From: Dendrophyllia cribrosa
Taxonomy: Eukaryota > Cnidaria > Anthozoa > Scleractinia > Dendrophylliidae
Length of the DNA: 64,000 nucleotides
Direction: 5' to 3'
Assembly (NCBI GenBank): GCA_024195265.1
Contig: JAJLRJ010000003.1
Coordinates: 28,112,853-28,176,852 of the forward strand
Shown here piece after piece: positions 22,914 through 33,803 of this stretch. Below the pieces are notes generated by a model, which was not told the DNA's origin, ran no database searches, and saw only the letters and a program-made list of their open reading frames with translations. The translations under genes were made by a program, and so were the position numbers. Positions within the stretch are counted from its first letter, which is position 1, and the number at the start of each line of letters is the position of its first letter.

Positions 22914-23250
22914 CCCCCTTGAAAACTCGGAGAACTCAAATTTCGACTACGTTAATTAGGTGCTAAATGAAATCGCTCCGTTGTTGTGGCTCGAGTTGCG
23001 TTGTGTGACGGTCACGCGAAGCGAACAGTGGGCTGGAAATTTGATGACGCGAAATTTCGCATTTTTTCTTGAAGGTAACATTGTTCACTATACTTTGCGA
23101 AATGAAAATATGATAAAAGAGAAATTTCCAGCCCACTGTTCTCTTCGCGTGCCCGTCACACAACGCAACTCGAGCAACAACAACAGAACGATTTTATTTA
23201 GCATCTAATTAACGTAGTCGAAATTTGAGTTCTCTGAGTTTTCAAGGGGG
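22914..23250. repeat. 337-bp fold-back with about 145-bp arms
   Basis: The left arm starts CCCCCTTGAAAACTCGG and the right arm ends CTGAGTTTTCAAGGGGG. The arms match through GTGACGGTCACGCGAAG-like sequence. Open frames on both strands are mirror products of the arms. Confidence 0.8.
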
Positions 23251-23414
23251 GTCTGAGTTTTCAAGACACCCATGAAAGGATCGTCTTTTCATTCCGGTAA
23301 TACCCTGGATTTTCTATGGGCATACGTACCGCTGCCATGCTCGGCAGTCGCACCGCCGTCTATCCTTTGCTCCTTACTAACTGAAGGCCTGGAACAGGCT
23401 TTGTATCTGCGGTT

Positions 23415-23499
23415 GTCTCCGTGGCGCAATTGGTTAGCGCGTTCGGCTGTTAAACGAAAGGAAACCGAAAGGATGGTGGTTCGAGCCCACCCGAGGACG
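23415..23499 (+). tRNA. tRNA-Asn(GTT)-like gene with 11-nt insertion
   Basis: D-arm GCGCAATTGGTTAGCGC, anticodon stem TTCGG/CCGAA and T-arm GGTGGTTCGAGCCCACC fit eukaryotic tRNA-Asn with anticodon GTT. Eleven extra bases (AACGAAAGGAA) sit between positions 37 and 38, the canonical tRNA intron site. They partly repeat the following ACCGAAAGGA, so a local tandem duplication is equally possible. The acceptor stem has one mismatch (C5 against A68). It is either a functional intron-bearing gene or, more likely, a decaying copy. Confidence 0.65.
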
Positions 23500-23728
23500 G
23501 TTATTTTATTATTGTCATGGATAACACTCCCTCACATATCCTAAACAGAACCTTAAAAGGTCATTATCTGAGCAATGATGGTTGTAACCAAAATTTTACT
23601 TTACAAATCAATGATATGATGCATGATATCAGCATGACTTTTTTCCTCAAAATATCTTGTTAGTCTACAAAATGATTTCTCGAGTTTTCAGTTGTTAGAT
23701 TTACAGTAGTGAAGAATTTGCTCAACAT

Positions 23729-24572
23729 ATACGGTCAAACCTCTATAAATTTAAGCAGTCACCTACCAAATACCTAGAAATCGCTCCCCATATTTACTGT
23801 AAACTTGGCCTCTTTTAAGCGGTCACCTCTATTAAGCGGACCCGGTCACCGTTTAGATTTCCGAATAGGAGAATTTTATTGGATTTCAACTCTATTGAAC
23901 GGTCACCTTGTTTTATGGTCAGGAAGAATCGGGGAAGAACCTTTATTTCAGTCATTTGCACTATACAAAGTTAAGTGACTTTCTTCACGAAATTAAGCCA
24001 GAAGACTCCAATCACAGACAATCATAACAGATTTATCGTTCCATGTTGAATGTGATGGTAAAACCTTGGATGATGTGGTTTACAACAAAGACTTGCCAAA
24101 CGACCAACATTATAAAATCGGATAGCCAGGCACGACCTTCCTTGAACATGCAATTACGAAATTTCTATGCATCACATTTTGTGTAACTGTTGCTGTCAGC
24201 AAAAATATATATATTATATGAAAAAATTTTCGCATACAAGTTAAATTTTTGCCGTATTACATACAAATGTTAGAACACCTCTATTAAGCGGTCAGTTGGC
24301 TATTCCCAAGGGTATCTTTCGCTTGTTATATATTCAAATCTGTAACGTTTTTTTCTTTTAATACGGTTATACCCTGAAGAAGAACGGCCGTGCTGTTCGA
24401 AATTAATCGGTTAAAATATATTCCTTACTGTACGATCAGCCTTTCATTTTATTTGTTTATAATTATTTCTGCTGATCAGATCCTTCACAAGGATCCAGTA
24501 CTTCTAATTTGTCGAGTGGTCCTTTCATTTATAAATTCCCAAGGGTGACCACTTTATAGAGGTTTGACTGTA
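23729..24572. mobile_element. Non-autonomous pogo/Tigger-like element
   Basis: Ends are TACGGTCAAACCTCTATAAA and TTTATAGAGGTTTGACTGTA, with TA at both borders. The inside repeats AAGCGGTCACC-type motifs typical of Tigger/pogo termini. No intact transposase is present. Confidence 0.75.
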
Positions 24573-24786
24573 TGGGCATTAAATACAAGAAATTGTCCGT
24601 ACTTAAAAAAAATAATTATCTCCCTAGCATGAAATAACTCGGTTAAGGCTCTCACAGCACTAAAATTTGTTGGGCTCGATTTCATTTCATTTCATGTTAG
24701 GCATGTGGAAATCTAGCCCTAGTGTGTATATAATTTTCTGTAAGTGCCGGGCACAAGAACTTTCTCAGAGTCTTTGTGTTTATTAA

Positions 24787-25246
24787 AGGCCAGCATACAC
24801 TAGGGGACATGTTGCGGGAACATAAAGCAGAGACAAGCTCCTTTGTGTGCATAGCAAAGGCGCATGTTGCAGGGACAGTACGCAAGCTGGTGCACACAAA
24901 GCGGATTGAGGTATAAAAATCATAGAAATCACCGAGGGCGCCTGCTGAAGGCTCATGGGATAATCAATGGCGCGTTTTTATTGGTTCATTTCTATTTTGT
25001 ATGCGGGGACAGTTTGCAAGAGCAGTGCACACGATGCGACATCGAAATGGGGCTCATTTTGTCCCCGCCGCTTCATGACGCACGAATTCAAACGAGCTTA
25101 ATTTCATGCAACATGTTGCGGGGATAATATTGTGTCCCCGCAACAGAACTTTTCCGCAAAAACGGGGATGTCACACAAGGGAAACTGTCGCTGCAACATG
25201 TCCCCGCAACATGTCCCCGCAACATGTCCCCTAGTGTGTGCCGGCC
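24787..25246. mobile_element. 460-bp TTAA-flanked MITE (piggyBac-like target)
   Basis: Termini AGGCCAGCATACACTAGGGG and its near-complement are bordered by TTAA (24,783-24,786; 25,247-25,250). CAACATGTCCCCG is repeated in tandem at the right end. No transposase is seen. Confidence 0.7.
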
Positions 25247-25563
25247 TTAAAGGGGCTTTGTCACCATTTTTAGTGTTACTTTAAAAAGCCAAGTTCATCA
25301 GTGAAAACCTAAAAATAAGAGTACAGTTTTGTTTAAAATTATTCTATTTGTGCTTTAATTAGAGTAAAAACAACTTTTGCCAATTGACCATGGGCTCACT
25401 TGAGCTCTATTTTAATATTTTAGAGAAATAAATTTGGGATTTTTATTTAATTTTTTTTTTTGCGCTATGGGGAGATAAAGGGTTGCACACATCTCTTGTA
25501 TGAATTCGACGAAATACAGTAAGAACACAAGAATTTAATATGATCCCTAATTCGTTTTATTTT
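25247..25563. other. Spacer before the Ngaro element
   Basis: AT-rich sequence in which I see no gene or repeat structure. Confidence 0.4.
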
Positions 25564-25728
25564 GTGTAAGATAAAATCTCTTTATCGTAGTTTAAAATCC
25601 GAGGCCGGCATTGCGGTCGGATTGACGTCACACAGAATTTATAGTTGTGTAGATTTTGAGATACTCTGAACATTTTTGTCATTTAGCGAGCGAGAGCATA
25701 GCAGCAGGTTTACTGTATTTTCTGTTAC
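25564..25728 (+). repeat. Ngaro A1 repeat (5' terminus)
   Basis: This 165-bp sequence is directly repeated at 50,361-50,514. It differs from A2 by one 11-bp segment (GGATTGACGTC, absent from A2) and one substitution. It ends 8 bp before the gag ATG, so it also contains the leader. Confidence 0.88.
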
Positions 25729-25736
25729 TGTAAACG

Positions 25737-26800
25737 ATGGCAGACGAATTTGAATTTGCGAAGTGGTGCGAAGATAATGGTTTAACAAAGAAAACGGTAG
25801 ACACTTTGAAAGAGCAGGACCTTAACGTCTCCGAAGCGCTCTCCTTACTAGACAAAAGCGACATTGACGAGTTGGGCCTTACAAAAGGACAAACAAAACT
25901 CTTGGTTAAGGCAGTGATGGCATTACAACCGAAAGGAAAACCGCTTAGCGATGGCGGCTCCACCGCGCCTGTAACCACCACCAGTCTCGCGAAGAACCAG
26001 GGCCTAGATGAGCTGCTCAAAAAACTGGATGATGGCGGGGGACTTGACGCCCTACTGGCCTGTGGAGGGCTCGACGAACTCCGCCCAACACGAGTATGTC
26101 ACCTGGGCAGGCCATGGATTCCACTAGAATAGACCTCAACCCACACGTCTACCTTGGAAAACCAACTTCAGGTAAAAAGGATGACAAACCACTCCTAATC
26201 CCTGAATTCATTGATGTATACGCAGGCGTCACTGAGCCAGAGGAACACGAGATCGGCTCAAGCGGCGGGGCTCAGGTAATTGTGCGAGCGTACAAGAAAA
26301 AATCGCCATCACTGGAGACCATTTCCCTTTCACAGTGGATGGGAGCCAGTGTTAAAATCTTAAATGTGCTACTGAGCCAAAAAATGGAAATTTCTGCTGT
26401 ACAGGACTACCTCGCGTATATGGTGAAGATTGCGGAGCTGATCGAGGACCACACGTGGCAGTCAGTGATACTGTACGATAACGAGTACCGAAAGCTTCAA
26501 CACCGCCATCAGTTTCGCTGGGGCAGTGACTCCCAGCATTTACACACGAGATTTTTGAAGAAACGACAAATGCCACTACCTACAACCAAGCGCACCGGAG
26601 ACATTGGAAGGGGCAGCAACACTACTAGACAACCAGTAGAAACACCAGTTTGTCGACTATACAACTCTCCAACTGGGTGCCACTGGCCTCGATGCAAATT
26701 TCAACATGTTTGCATCGCACCAGGATGTGGGAAAATGCACCCAGAGTTTACCCACAATTACAGCGCGATCCAAACACACTCGCGGGCTGATCGGGTTTGA
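25737..26800 (+). pseudogene. Ngaro gag: SAM-like domain and CCCH knuckle, frame-shifted
   Basis: The first part, from ATG 25,737, is an acidic helical domain resembling SAM (FAKWCEDNGL, SEALSLLDKSDIDELGL, KLLVKAVMAL, residues about 5-62) followed by a Gly/Asp-rich linker. It runs into a stop at 26,130. The second part, in another frame from about 26,096, has a basic region and a C-terminal zinc motif (CRLYNSPTGCHWPRCKFQH, a CX8CX4CX3H pattern), typical of nucleic-acid-binding gag proteins. One indel near 26,090-26,130 separates them. The second frame ends at TGA 26,798-26,800 and continues in the same frame into the polymerase. Confidence 0.7.
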
Positions 26801-28356
26801 CAAATAAACACAGACCTTCACCCCTCTCCGTTAAACATCGACTGTTGGAATTATGAATTAGCACTGGACAACGACAGAGACTTTCTAATGGATGGCCTTA
26901 GAACGGGCTTCAAGATTATCCCAGACAATATACACTTGGAAGAAACTAATGTTGATAACTATCGCTCTGCTACGAACCGGGCAGTACGAGATCAGGTCGA
27001 AAAGCAAATACTGACCGAACTACAAAACGGCAATTACGTTATGACAACAGAAAAACCAACCATTGTGAGTGCCCTTGGGGCCATCCCCAAACCGGACTCC
27101 TCTGATATTCGCCTAATACACGACTGTAGCCGACCAGACTCAACCAGCCTGAACTCATATGCTTCTTGCGAACACTATTCATACGAAACGGTAGATAAAG
27201 TAACTGCACACGTTAAACAAGGAGCCTACATGGCCAAAATCGACCTCAAGAGTGCGTACCGGCATGTTCCCATTCACCCTTCCAATTACAGAGCAACCGG
27301 ACTGAAGTGGACATTTACTAACGAACATACATTCACGTATCTCTATGACACAAAACTTCCGTTTGGCGCAAAACGGAGTCCTGAAATTTTTCACCGCCTT
27401 ACTCAATCAATCACACGAATGATGAAACGGAGAGGCTTCTTTGTCGTAGCTTACTTAGACGACTTTCTTATTATTAGCGATACCGAACACGAATGTTGGA
27501 CGGCCTTCTGGGAACTTGTAACCTTACTCGAATGCTTAGGGCTGTCTATAAACTGGAACAAAGTCACACACCCCTGCCAGCGGCTTGTTTATCTCGGAAT
27601 AGAAATTGATAGTTTGCGTAGGCAACTCAGTCTGCCCGATCGCAAATTGCGAGAAATTAAGTTACTCCTTAACCAAGCGATTACTAAAACAAAATTTACC
27701 AAGCGAGAACTTCAATCACTAGCGGGAAAACTAAACTTTGCAGCGCGTGTCGTGTATGGAGGGCGGACATTCCTGCGGAGAATCATCGATGCGATAAGCA
27801 CTTTGAAGCGCCCTTATCACCGGAAACGTATGACGGAAACTATGCGAAACGATATCTTGTGGTGGATTAATTTCATGGAACACTTTAATGGCACAACCTA
27901 TTTCGTTGCACCTGAACCGACAACCACTATGGAGTTTTCAACTGATGCCAGCCTCGTGGGCGGTGGTGCCCACGAGACGACTGGTTTTATGTCAACTGGA
28001 AATCAGACTATCCGGAACTGCAGAACTCACACATAAACGAACTAGAACTTTTTACAGTCCTTCTGGGGCTCAGGCGCTGGGGACCACGACTGGCGAATAG
28101 ATGGATTGTTAATTATACTGACAATAACGTCACGAAATCATGGCTCAATAAAGGCACTGGCAGATCTCCTCACGTTATGTCCTGGTTGCGTGAGATATTT
28201 TGGCTCTCGGCTGTCAATAACTTCCGATTAACATCACGCTACATTCCAACTAAAACCAACGTTGTGGCCGACACGCTCTCACGCTTGCACAATTGCCTGA
28301 GTACCGACCACTTTCTTTCTCTACTTAACTCAAAAGCACTCCTTTGCGACACTTAG
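26801..28356 (+). pseudogene. Ngaro reverse transcriptase / RNase H
   Basis: The frame is open from just after the gag TGA; the first ATG is 26,888. RT motifs are present: KIDLKSAYRHVPI, LPFGAKRSPEIFHRLTQ, and catalytic AYLDDFLI at about residue 190 from the ATG. YLDD is usual in DIRS/Ngaro enzymes. RNase H begins with FSTDASLVGGGAH. A frame shift near 27,975 moves the rest (INELELFTVLLGL, NYTDNNVTKSWL, NVVADTLSRLHN) to another frame. The frame stops at TAG 28,354-28,356, formed by the Polinton junction. Confidence 0.85.
28349..28354 (+). repeat. Polinton target-site duplication, left copy
   Basis: ACACTT immediately precedes the Polinton terminus and is repeated exactly after the other end. 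Six-base duplications are characteristic of Polinton/Maverick integration. Confidence 0.92.
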
Positions 28357-28727
28357 TAGATAGATATTCACGGCATCCGGTGCATCCGAAGCCCCCCAGC
28401 TAGTTTTAACGTAAAAACCTTATTGTTAATTTTCACACATAGTGAATTATATGACTCGATTGATCCTTTATGTTAAAACCACCAGAACTCAACAAAAATA
28501 TTCCAGAATCTCATATTTCAGTTTCTCCTAAAATTTAACAGCATTCATAAATGCTAACTTTCTGTCTAAATTTACCAGAGACATTTTTTCATTGATTGTA
28601 AAAGTGCCACTTCATATTTCTGTCAAATAGAGCATATTCTAACTATCCTAAATTTCACATAAGATAGAAAACGTTCGTACTATGGGGGCCTTCGGGATCC
28701 ACCGGATGCCGTGAATATCTATCTACT
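28355..28727. repeat. 373-bp fold-back module at left Polinton end
   Basis: The outer end AGTAGATAGATATTCACGG recurs inverted at the inner end (CCGTGAATATCTATCTACT, finishing at 28,727), with about 45-50 bp of similarity. A module of exactly the same length is at the other end. Confidence 0.85.
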
Positions 28728-29100
28728 GTCTCAAAAAATCTGGGAGAATATTTGGTTGACAAAATAGATTTTTAAAAAGTTTTTATCTCCAGTTTCTGGA
28801 GAAAAAAAAGTTTTCCCCAGGAGAAAAAGTTTTCAAAAAACTGGGTGAAAAGATCAGATCAAAATTCTATCTGCAGATAGAATATTCAGTTGACAAAATT
28901 CTATCTGCAGATAGATTTTTAAAAAGTTTTTTTCTCCAGTTTCTGGAGAAAAAAAAGTTTTCTCCAGGAGAAAAACTTTTCAAAAAACTGGAGAAAAAAA
29001 CTTTTTAAAATTCTATCTGCAGATAGATTTTTAAAAAGTTTTTTTCTCCAGATTCTGGAGAAAAAAAAGTTTTCCCCAGGAGAAAAACTTTTCAAAAAAA
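28355..29100. repeat. Polinton left terminal inverted repeat
   Basis: It matches 48,447-49,192 in inverse orientation almost without difference. It has two parts. The first is a 373-bp distal module that is itself a fold-back. The second is a subterminal part with several CTATCTGCAGATAG palindromes separated by CTCCAG...CTGGAG hairpins and TTTTTAAAAAG runs. Confidence 0.92.
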
Positions 29101-29176
29101 CTGATGAAAAGATCAGATTAAAAATCTATCTGCAGATATATCTGGAAACCAAATATTTTTTCAACTGGGAGAAAAA

Positions 29177-32100
29177 TCATCTCAATCTCCAGTGTCCTCT
29201 CGCAAATGTATCTATGCCATTTTTCAAAATCACTCTCTTGTCATCATTGGCAGACAGTGCAATCTTCTCCATTCTTTCTGTAAAAAGATGATGTTCTCTG
29301 CTGCGAATGACATTCTGCGTCCTGAGTATTTTTCCTTCTCCTTTCAAACATTTCATAAAGTTGTCAAATCGCAGCTGGTTTTTAATCACGCATTTCTTTA
29401 CGCCTTTTGCTTTCTTTTCTTCTTTTCCTTCGTTCAACAGGAAAGCATAAAGTTTTGGTCTCAGCGCAACAAATTCTGTTATAGTTTTTCCAGCGCATTC
29501 ATCTTTCATCAGCCCAATCTTTTTTTTGTTTTCTTTGATAATAGGCAGTCCATTTAAAACAGCAGGATGATCTCTGGAAAAGTCATTTGTGTCAAACCAT
29601 TCTAGAACATCATCTGCAATATCTGCATAGAAATCTTCTGTTCCAATCTCATAGACAAGTGAATCTGTGTCTGTATAAAGAACTTTCAGATCTTTCCATT
29701 TTTCTTTTGCATAGCCATAATGAAAGTGGAACATCAGGGTTTTGGAGAGATCCAAAATTGACATGCCCACATAAACTGGTTTGTTCATGCGGACTTGTGT
29801 CTTTCGCATCTTTATCCCGATTAAAAATTCATCGAAAATCTGCAGATCAGCAAAGTTTGGCTTGTTGATCAGTTTTTCTGCTCTTTCGACATCTTTTACC
29901 AGTTCAATGGAAACGCGCTTCCTTACGTTCTCCATTGTCTTCCCAAATACTGAGTTGTTCATCAGTTTGAAGAAATCTTTTTCAAAGGTATTTTTTGCGT
30001 TCATTCTCAGCTTTGTGTTTGTCTCAATATATGATTTCATAAAGGCAGCTTCCTTAAATGAAATTCCTCTCCAAATCTTTTTTAGTTTCATTCCCAGGGA
30101 AAGAAAGAGTTTTAGATTTTCTCCGTGCAGAACCATTCTTTCTTTATCTCTCAGATTTTGAGTCAACTTCCACACACCATCTAGTTTGAGACTTTCTGGA
30201 GCAAGTGGAAAATCTTTTTGGTCATCGTGCAGTTCATCTGGATATTCCAGATCTACTTCCAGGATGCATCCCACACCGTCTCCATCAACAAATGCTTTCC
30301 ATTTAGACGGATCATCCATCCAAGCAAATTTTCCAACTGGAAGAGGCTTTGACATTGCCCATCCATAAAGGTTATTTGCGTCCAGATAAACTAAAAACTT
30401 AGCAGGCAACGTTTCATCAAAATCTTTTATAAATCGATTGTTTGCCTTTGCGTATCTTTGAATGCATTTGAGTTTCCACCTCTCATCCCTCGTTCAACCA
30501 TCAGCAGCATATCTACGTCGTTCAGAAGCTGCAGTGAAACTCCAGTCATTTTCAGCATTGCGTTCCATGCCATTCCAGGGGTTGTGAAGAACTGTGCAGG
30601 ATCCAGACCATAGTTTTCTTCACAAAGTTTTCTGAAGTTTTCAACAACATCGGCCAGCAACAACACATCTGTTTTCAGATAGAGATCGTGAAATTCTCCC
30701 ATGTTTTTCATCTGCCATTTCTGCCAGACATGTTTTGCGTGCTCAAAATCTTCTTCTCCGATCCCCGAGTCATTTAAGCTGGAGAAAAACGCTTCTTTCT
30801 CTGGAAGTGGCTCTGCAAACTTTTCAAATGAATCCATGAATTCATAGGGATAAACTCCTTTTCTTGTCATCAAGTCAAACTTTTCTCCCTGGAAAAACCT
30901 AGCAGTTTCTTTCAGATCTGTCTTGGGAAGATTACCAGCCAGATTTCCCAGAGAAGAAGCCATGAATTTGAAAGAATCCAAAAATCTGATTTCATGTTTG
31001 ACAATGATTTCTTTTCCCTCAGATATCTTTTCTCTTTTCAGCTCAAATTTCAGGGAGAAAGAGATATATTTTTCTTCATTATTGGGGATGCATTGTATCT
31101 CCAGAATTTCATCCAGCAAACCCAGAGCCCGCACAAAAAGATGTGAGTCATAATTCGCCAGATTATGGAAGAACACTGGAGTGAATTTTGGTCTCTGAAA
31201 CATTCTGTTACAAGAGCGATGTGCAGCTCCTCTGAATTTTCCAGTAAAATGACAGTGATCTCGTACTTTCATCTTTTCTCCTTCTCTCTCAAATTCACCT
31301 TGACACAGCCAGCACCATGATGTTTGATTGAACACATGCCATTCTTCTGGAGTGAGCGGATCCATGGGCTTTGGCTTCAGTTTCAGTTGAGCAGTTTTTA
31401 CTTCCTCAATGAGTCGTCGCACAAATTCTTTTGGAAGCTCAGCTGAATCTTTTTCACTCTCAGCTCTTTGCAGGACAGGCTCCATTTTCAGAAAAGGAGA
31501 GACGAGATGAAAAGCGAATCCACATGGGAGATGCTCTTGTATTTTCTGCGTTTGTTTCATCTTTCCTGCATCTTTCATGGGTTTCAAAATTGACTCAAAA
31601 TCAGCGTAACCGACAACTGGAACATGAATCATCTTTGAGAAGTTACGGAATGAACATGTTTGTCCTTCAGACATAACAACATTTGTTGCTTCAAATTCTA
31701 CGCAGTTGATCTTGTGTTTTTTCAAACTGTCTTCACTGGGGAATGAATTGAGACATCTTTTACAGAAGAATATTTTTCGTTTTGTTCTAGAAACTTGTGA
31801 TCCAGCCAAACGAGAAAAGTTTTTAATGATGCAGAAATGAGTTTTAAACTCCTTTTTGAGCAGCAGCAGATCCACATGTTTTTCTTTTTCTTCATCTGTT
31901 GCTCTCAGGGTAAAAAGTGTTCTGTCCCATCCAAATACATTTACAGAAATGTTGTTCCTTTTCTCAAATTTTCCGATATCTTCCAGAGTTGTTGGAAATG
32001 AAATGCCACTCCAATCGAGTTTTTCAGCTTGTTTTTTCAGCAGAGGTGTGATTCTTTCAGGATTCTGCTCCACCCAGTTCATTGCTCTTGTCATGCACCA

Positions 32101-32952
32101 TTTGAAACACATTTCATCCTCGTTTTTCATGTTCACTACAGCGTTCTTGTTTGCCACTTCTTTTGGGAGAGGGATCCATGAAGATCCTCCCAGTGGTCTC
32201 CATCGAATGAGATGAAGCTCTAATCTGATCACTCGTTCAAACACCCAGTTTGATCCTCTTTGATTGAAGTTCTCTAGGTTGATCAGCATTTCTCTGCTCA
32301 TTTGATCAAACAACTCGCCTGCGTCATTTCCTTCTAGATTTCTTTTCATTCGGGAGTGGGAGAAAGGTGTTTCTTCAATCACGCCGTCGTCACTCAAGTC
32401 GGGTTTCACCAGCAGAGAGACCAGAATGCACTTTACTTTTGTCTGCCGATTTTGTCTTATCAGCTCAATAACTTCACTCCTCACTTTCCGGAGAAAATCT
32501 TGTGGAGTTGGGGAGTCATCTCCTTGAATGATCAGCTGTCTGGCAAATCCTTTCAGAGCAGATCTTCCTTCTTCCACGATCAGCCTTTGCCCCCACAATG
32601 CAGCAATCTGTCTTTTCAGTCGTTCAACTGCAGGAGTTGATCTTCTCCTGATTTCTGCATCATTCACATCTTCCAGCCAAGTCGCCCAGTCTGAAATATT
32701 TTCTGTTTGTTTTTGAATGATTGGTGGAATTCTTCTGGGAGGAACTCTTCTTCTCTCCGGAACCAGCACTGGAACATTAAGTCTTTTATTTTCTTCATCC
32801 AGAGGGTTAACTTTTCTGCGCTGATTGTTTTTCCCACCTCCAGTCCATAGATTTTCAAAAAGAAAGTTGACCAGATCATCTTTCTTCATTCGAGACCATC
32901 CTCGCAATCCGGATGATCGCGCAAATGATTTCCATGCAGTCAACGTTGACAT
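29177..32952 (-). pseudogene. polB: Protein-primed DNA polymerase B (frame-shifted)
   Basis: This family B replicative polymerase would copy the Polinton genome. The start at 32,952 (AAAATG, SAP-like N-terminus MSTLTAWKSFARSSGLRGW) is preferred over an upstream one that would overlap the divergent gene. In order there is a C2H2-like finger (CKRCLNSF, about residue 396) and Exo I GYADFESIL (about 447). Next are an HNH/endonuclease VII-like zinc insertion (CWLCQGEF to RDHCHFTGKFRGAAH, about 547), Exo II NYDSHLF (about 600) and Exo III YLKTDVLLLAD (about 754). Motif A YLDANNLYGW, motif B KLMNNSVFGKTMEN and motif C YTDTDSLVYE follow in a second frame (29,177-30,409). A single indel near 30,430-30,460 splits exonuclease from polymerase core, inactivating the copy unless it is a sequencing error. 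Confidence 0.93.
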
Positions 32953-32991
32953 TTTATTTGGGGCTAAAAGATTTTTTCCCCAAATAAAATG
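32950..32991. promoter_or_regulatory. Mirror-image divergent promoter
   Basis: CATTTTATTTGGGG and CCCCAAATAAAATG are perfect 14-bp inverted arms around a 14-bp loop. They carry the start codons of the polymerase and the neighbouring HTH gene at their outer tips. Both genes therefore have identical sequence immediately upstream. Confidence 0.7.
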
Positions 32992-33480
32992 AAGTTTGCA
33001 ATCCAAGAGGAAGGAAAAGAAAAGCAAACTTTTTTCACATTCAAAGAAGCTCAGGAACAAACTGGTCTTCCCTCAAAAACGATCTTGAGAGTTCTCAAAT
33101 CAGGCAACATCAAATATTTCAGAAGAGCAGATAAAAAAACTTTTTGGATTCAGCAGGAAGAAGAGTCACCATTTATCCAGATTGATGGAGAAGATTTTTT
33201 CACCGCAGAAGAAATTCAGGAAAGATTTGGCTTGTCCAGAACAGTTTTTTTCAATCAACTCAACAAGAAAAAAACTCATTTTCTGGATTCAACTGAGAAA
33301 TCTCACGATGTCACTTGGAAATCTCCCAGACTGGAAGAATTTCTCGATTTGATGAAAGAGAAAGCTATGGTTGAAAAAGTTCTTCATTTTCGCTCAAGAA
33401 AAGGAATACCAAAAATGGACTCAGATAAAAAGTCTGCGATAAACAAATTCGTTGACCAAACTTGTCAAGCCACATTTTGA
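32989..33480 (+). CDS. Helix-turn-helix-like protein (Polinton)
   Basis: The product is 163 aa. Two tandem HTH-like segments, TFKEAQEQTGLPSKTILRVL (about residues 18-37) and TAEEIQERFGLSRTVFFNQL (about 70-89), each precede a short basic strand, like NUMOD1/excisionase-type modules. It starts at AAAATG inside the divergent palindrome. The position opposite the polymerase suggests an early regulator or a replication-related DNA-binding protein; this is inference. Two other proteins in this element (35,667 and 36,954) have similar modules. Confidence 0.6.
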   Translation: MKFAIQEEGKEKQTFFTFKEAQEQTGLPSKTILRVLKSGNIKYFRRADKKTFWIQQEEESPFIQIDGEDFFTAEEIQERFGLSRTVFFNQLNKKKTHFLDSTEKSHDVTWKSPRLEEFLDLMKEKAMVEKVLHFRSRKGIPKMDSDKKSAINKFVDQTCQATF

Positions 33481-33505
33481 ATTTTCTTTCCTTTGGAAAG
33501 AAAAT
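33481..33505. terminator. Intergenic palindrome, 11-bp arms
   Basis: ATTTTCTTTCC-TTT-GGAAAGAAAAT starts directly after one stop codon, and its right arm runs into the next start (ATG 33,504). It is a candidate RNA hairpin for 3'-end formation. Confidence 0.55.
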
Positions 33506-33803
33506 GAACAAAGAAAAACTTTTCACAATCGAGGGGCAAGATTTCTATTCTGTGGAGGACGTTAAAATTGCGCTGGCTGAAATAAAAAATCATGCAACTT
33601 GGATTCATCCCAGTTTACACAAAGCATGTGGGTTGACGGAGGAAGAAATCGCATGGATGAAAGGGGTTGAAATGGAAACAAACTTTCAGAAAGCTGTAGA
33701 CATGGCCACTGGTTTTCTTTCAGTCAAAAATGAAAAAGACAGGCAGTTTATGGAGAAATGGATTTTGGAAATAAATGATTTTTTATCTCCACCAAGAAAA
33801 TGA
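33504..33803 (+). CDS. Hypothetical 99-aa Polinton protein
   Basis: AAAATG start. The small soluble protein opens with an FTIEGQDFYSVEDVKIAL segment resembling the HTH-associated fold of its neighbour. It is then mostly helical (GLTEEEIAWMKGVEMETNF). The stop overlaps the next start as ATGA. I do not recognise the family. Confidence 0.6.
   Translation: MNKEKLFTIEGQDFYSVEDVKIALAEIKNHATWIHPSLHKACGLTEEEIAWMKGVEMETNFQKAVDMATGFLSVKNEKDRQFMEKWILEINDFLSPPRK

Noticed and set aside
22960..23208. Paired open frames on both strands inside a fold-back
   Set aside because: They are produced by the mirror symmetry of the two arms; no protein family is recognised.
30410..30470. Programmed frameshift in the polymerase
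   Set aside because: No slippery heptamer is evident at the break, and other genes in the copy are also broken. Mutation or sequencing error is simpler.
29192..32716. Plus-strand open frames across the polymerase region
   Set aside because: They are shadows of the polymerase gene, with no domain and no AAAATG start.
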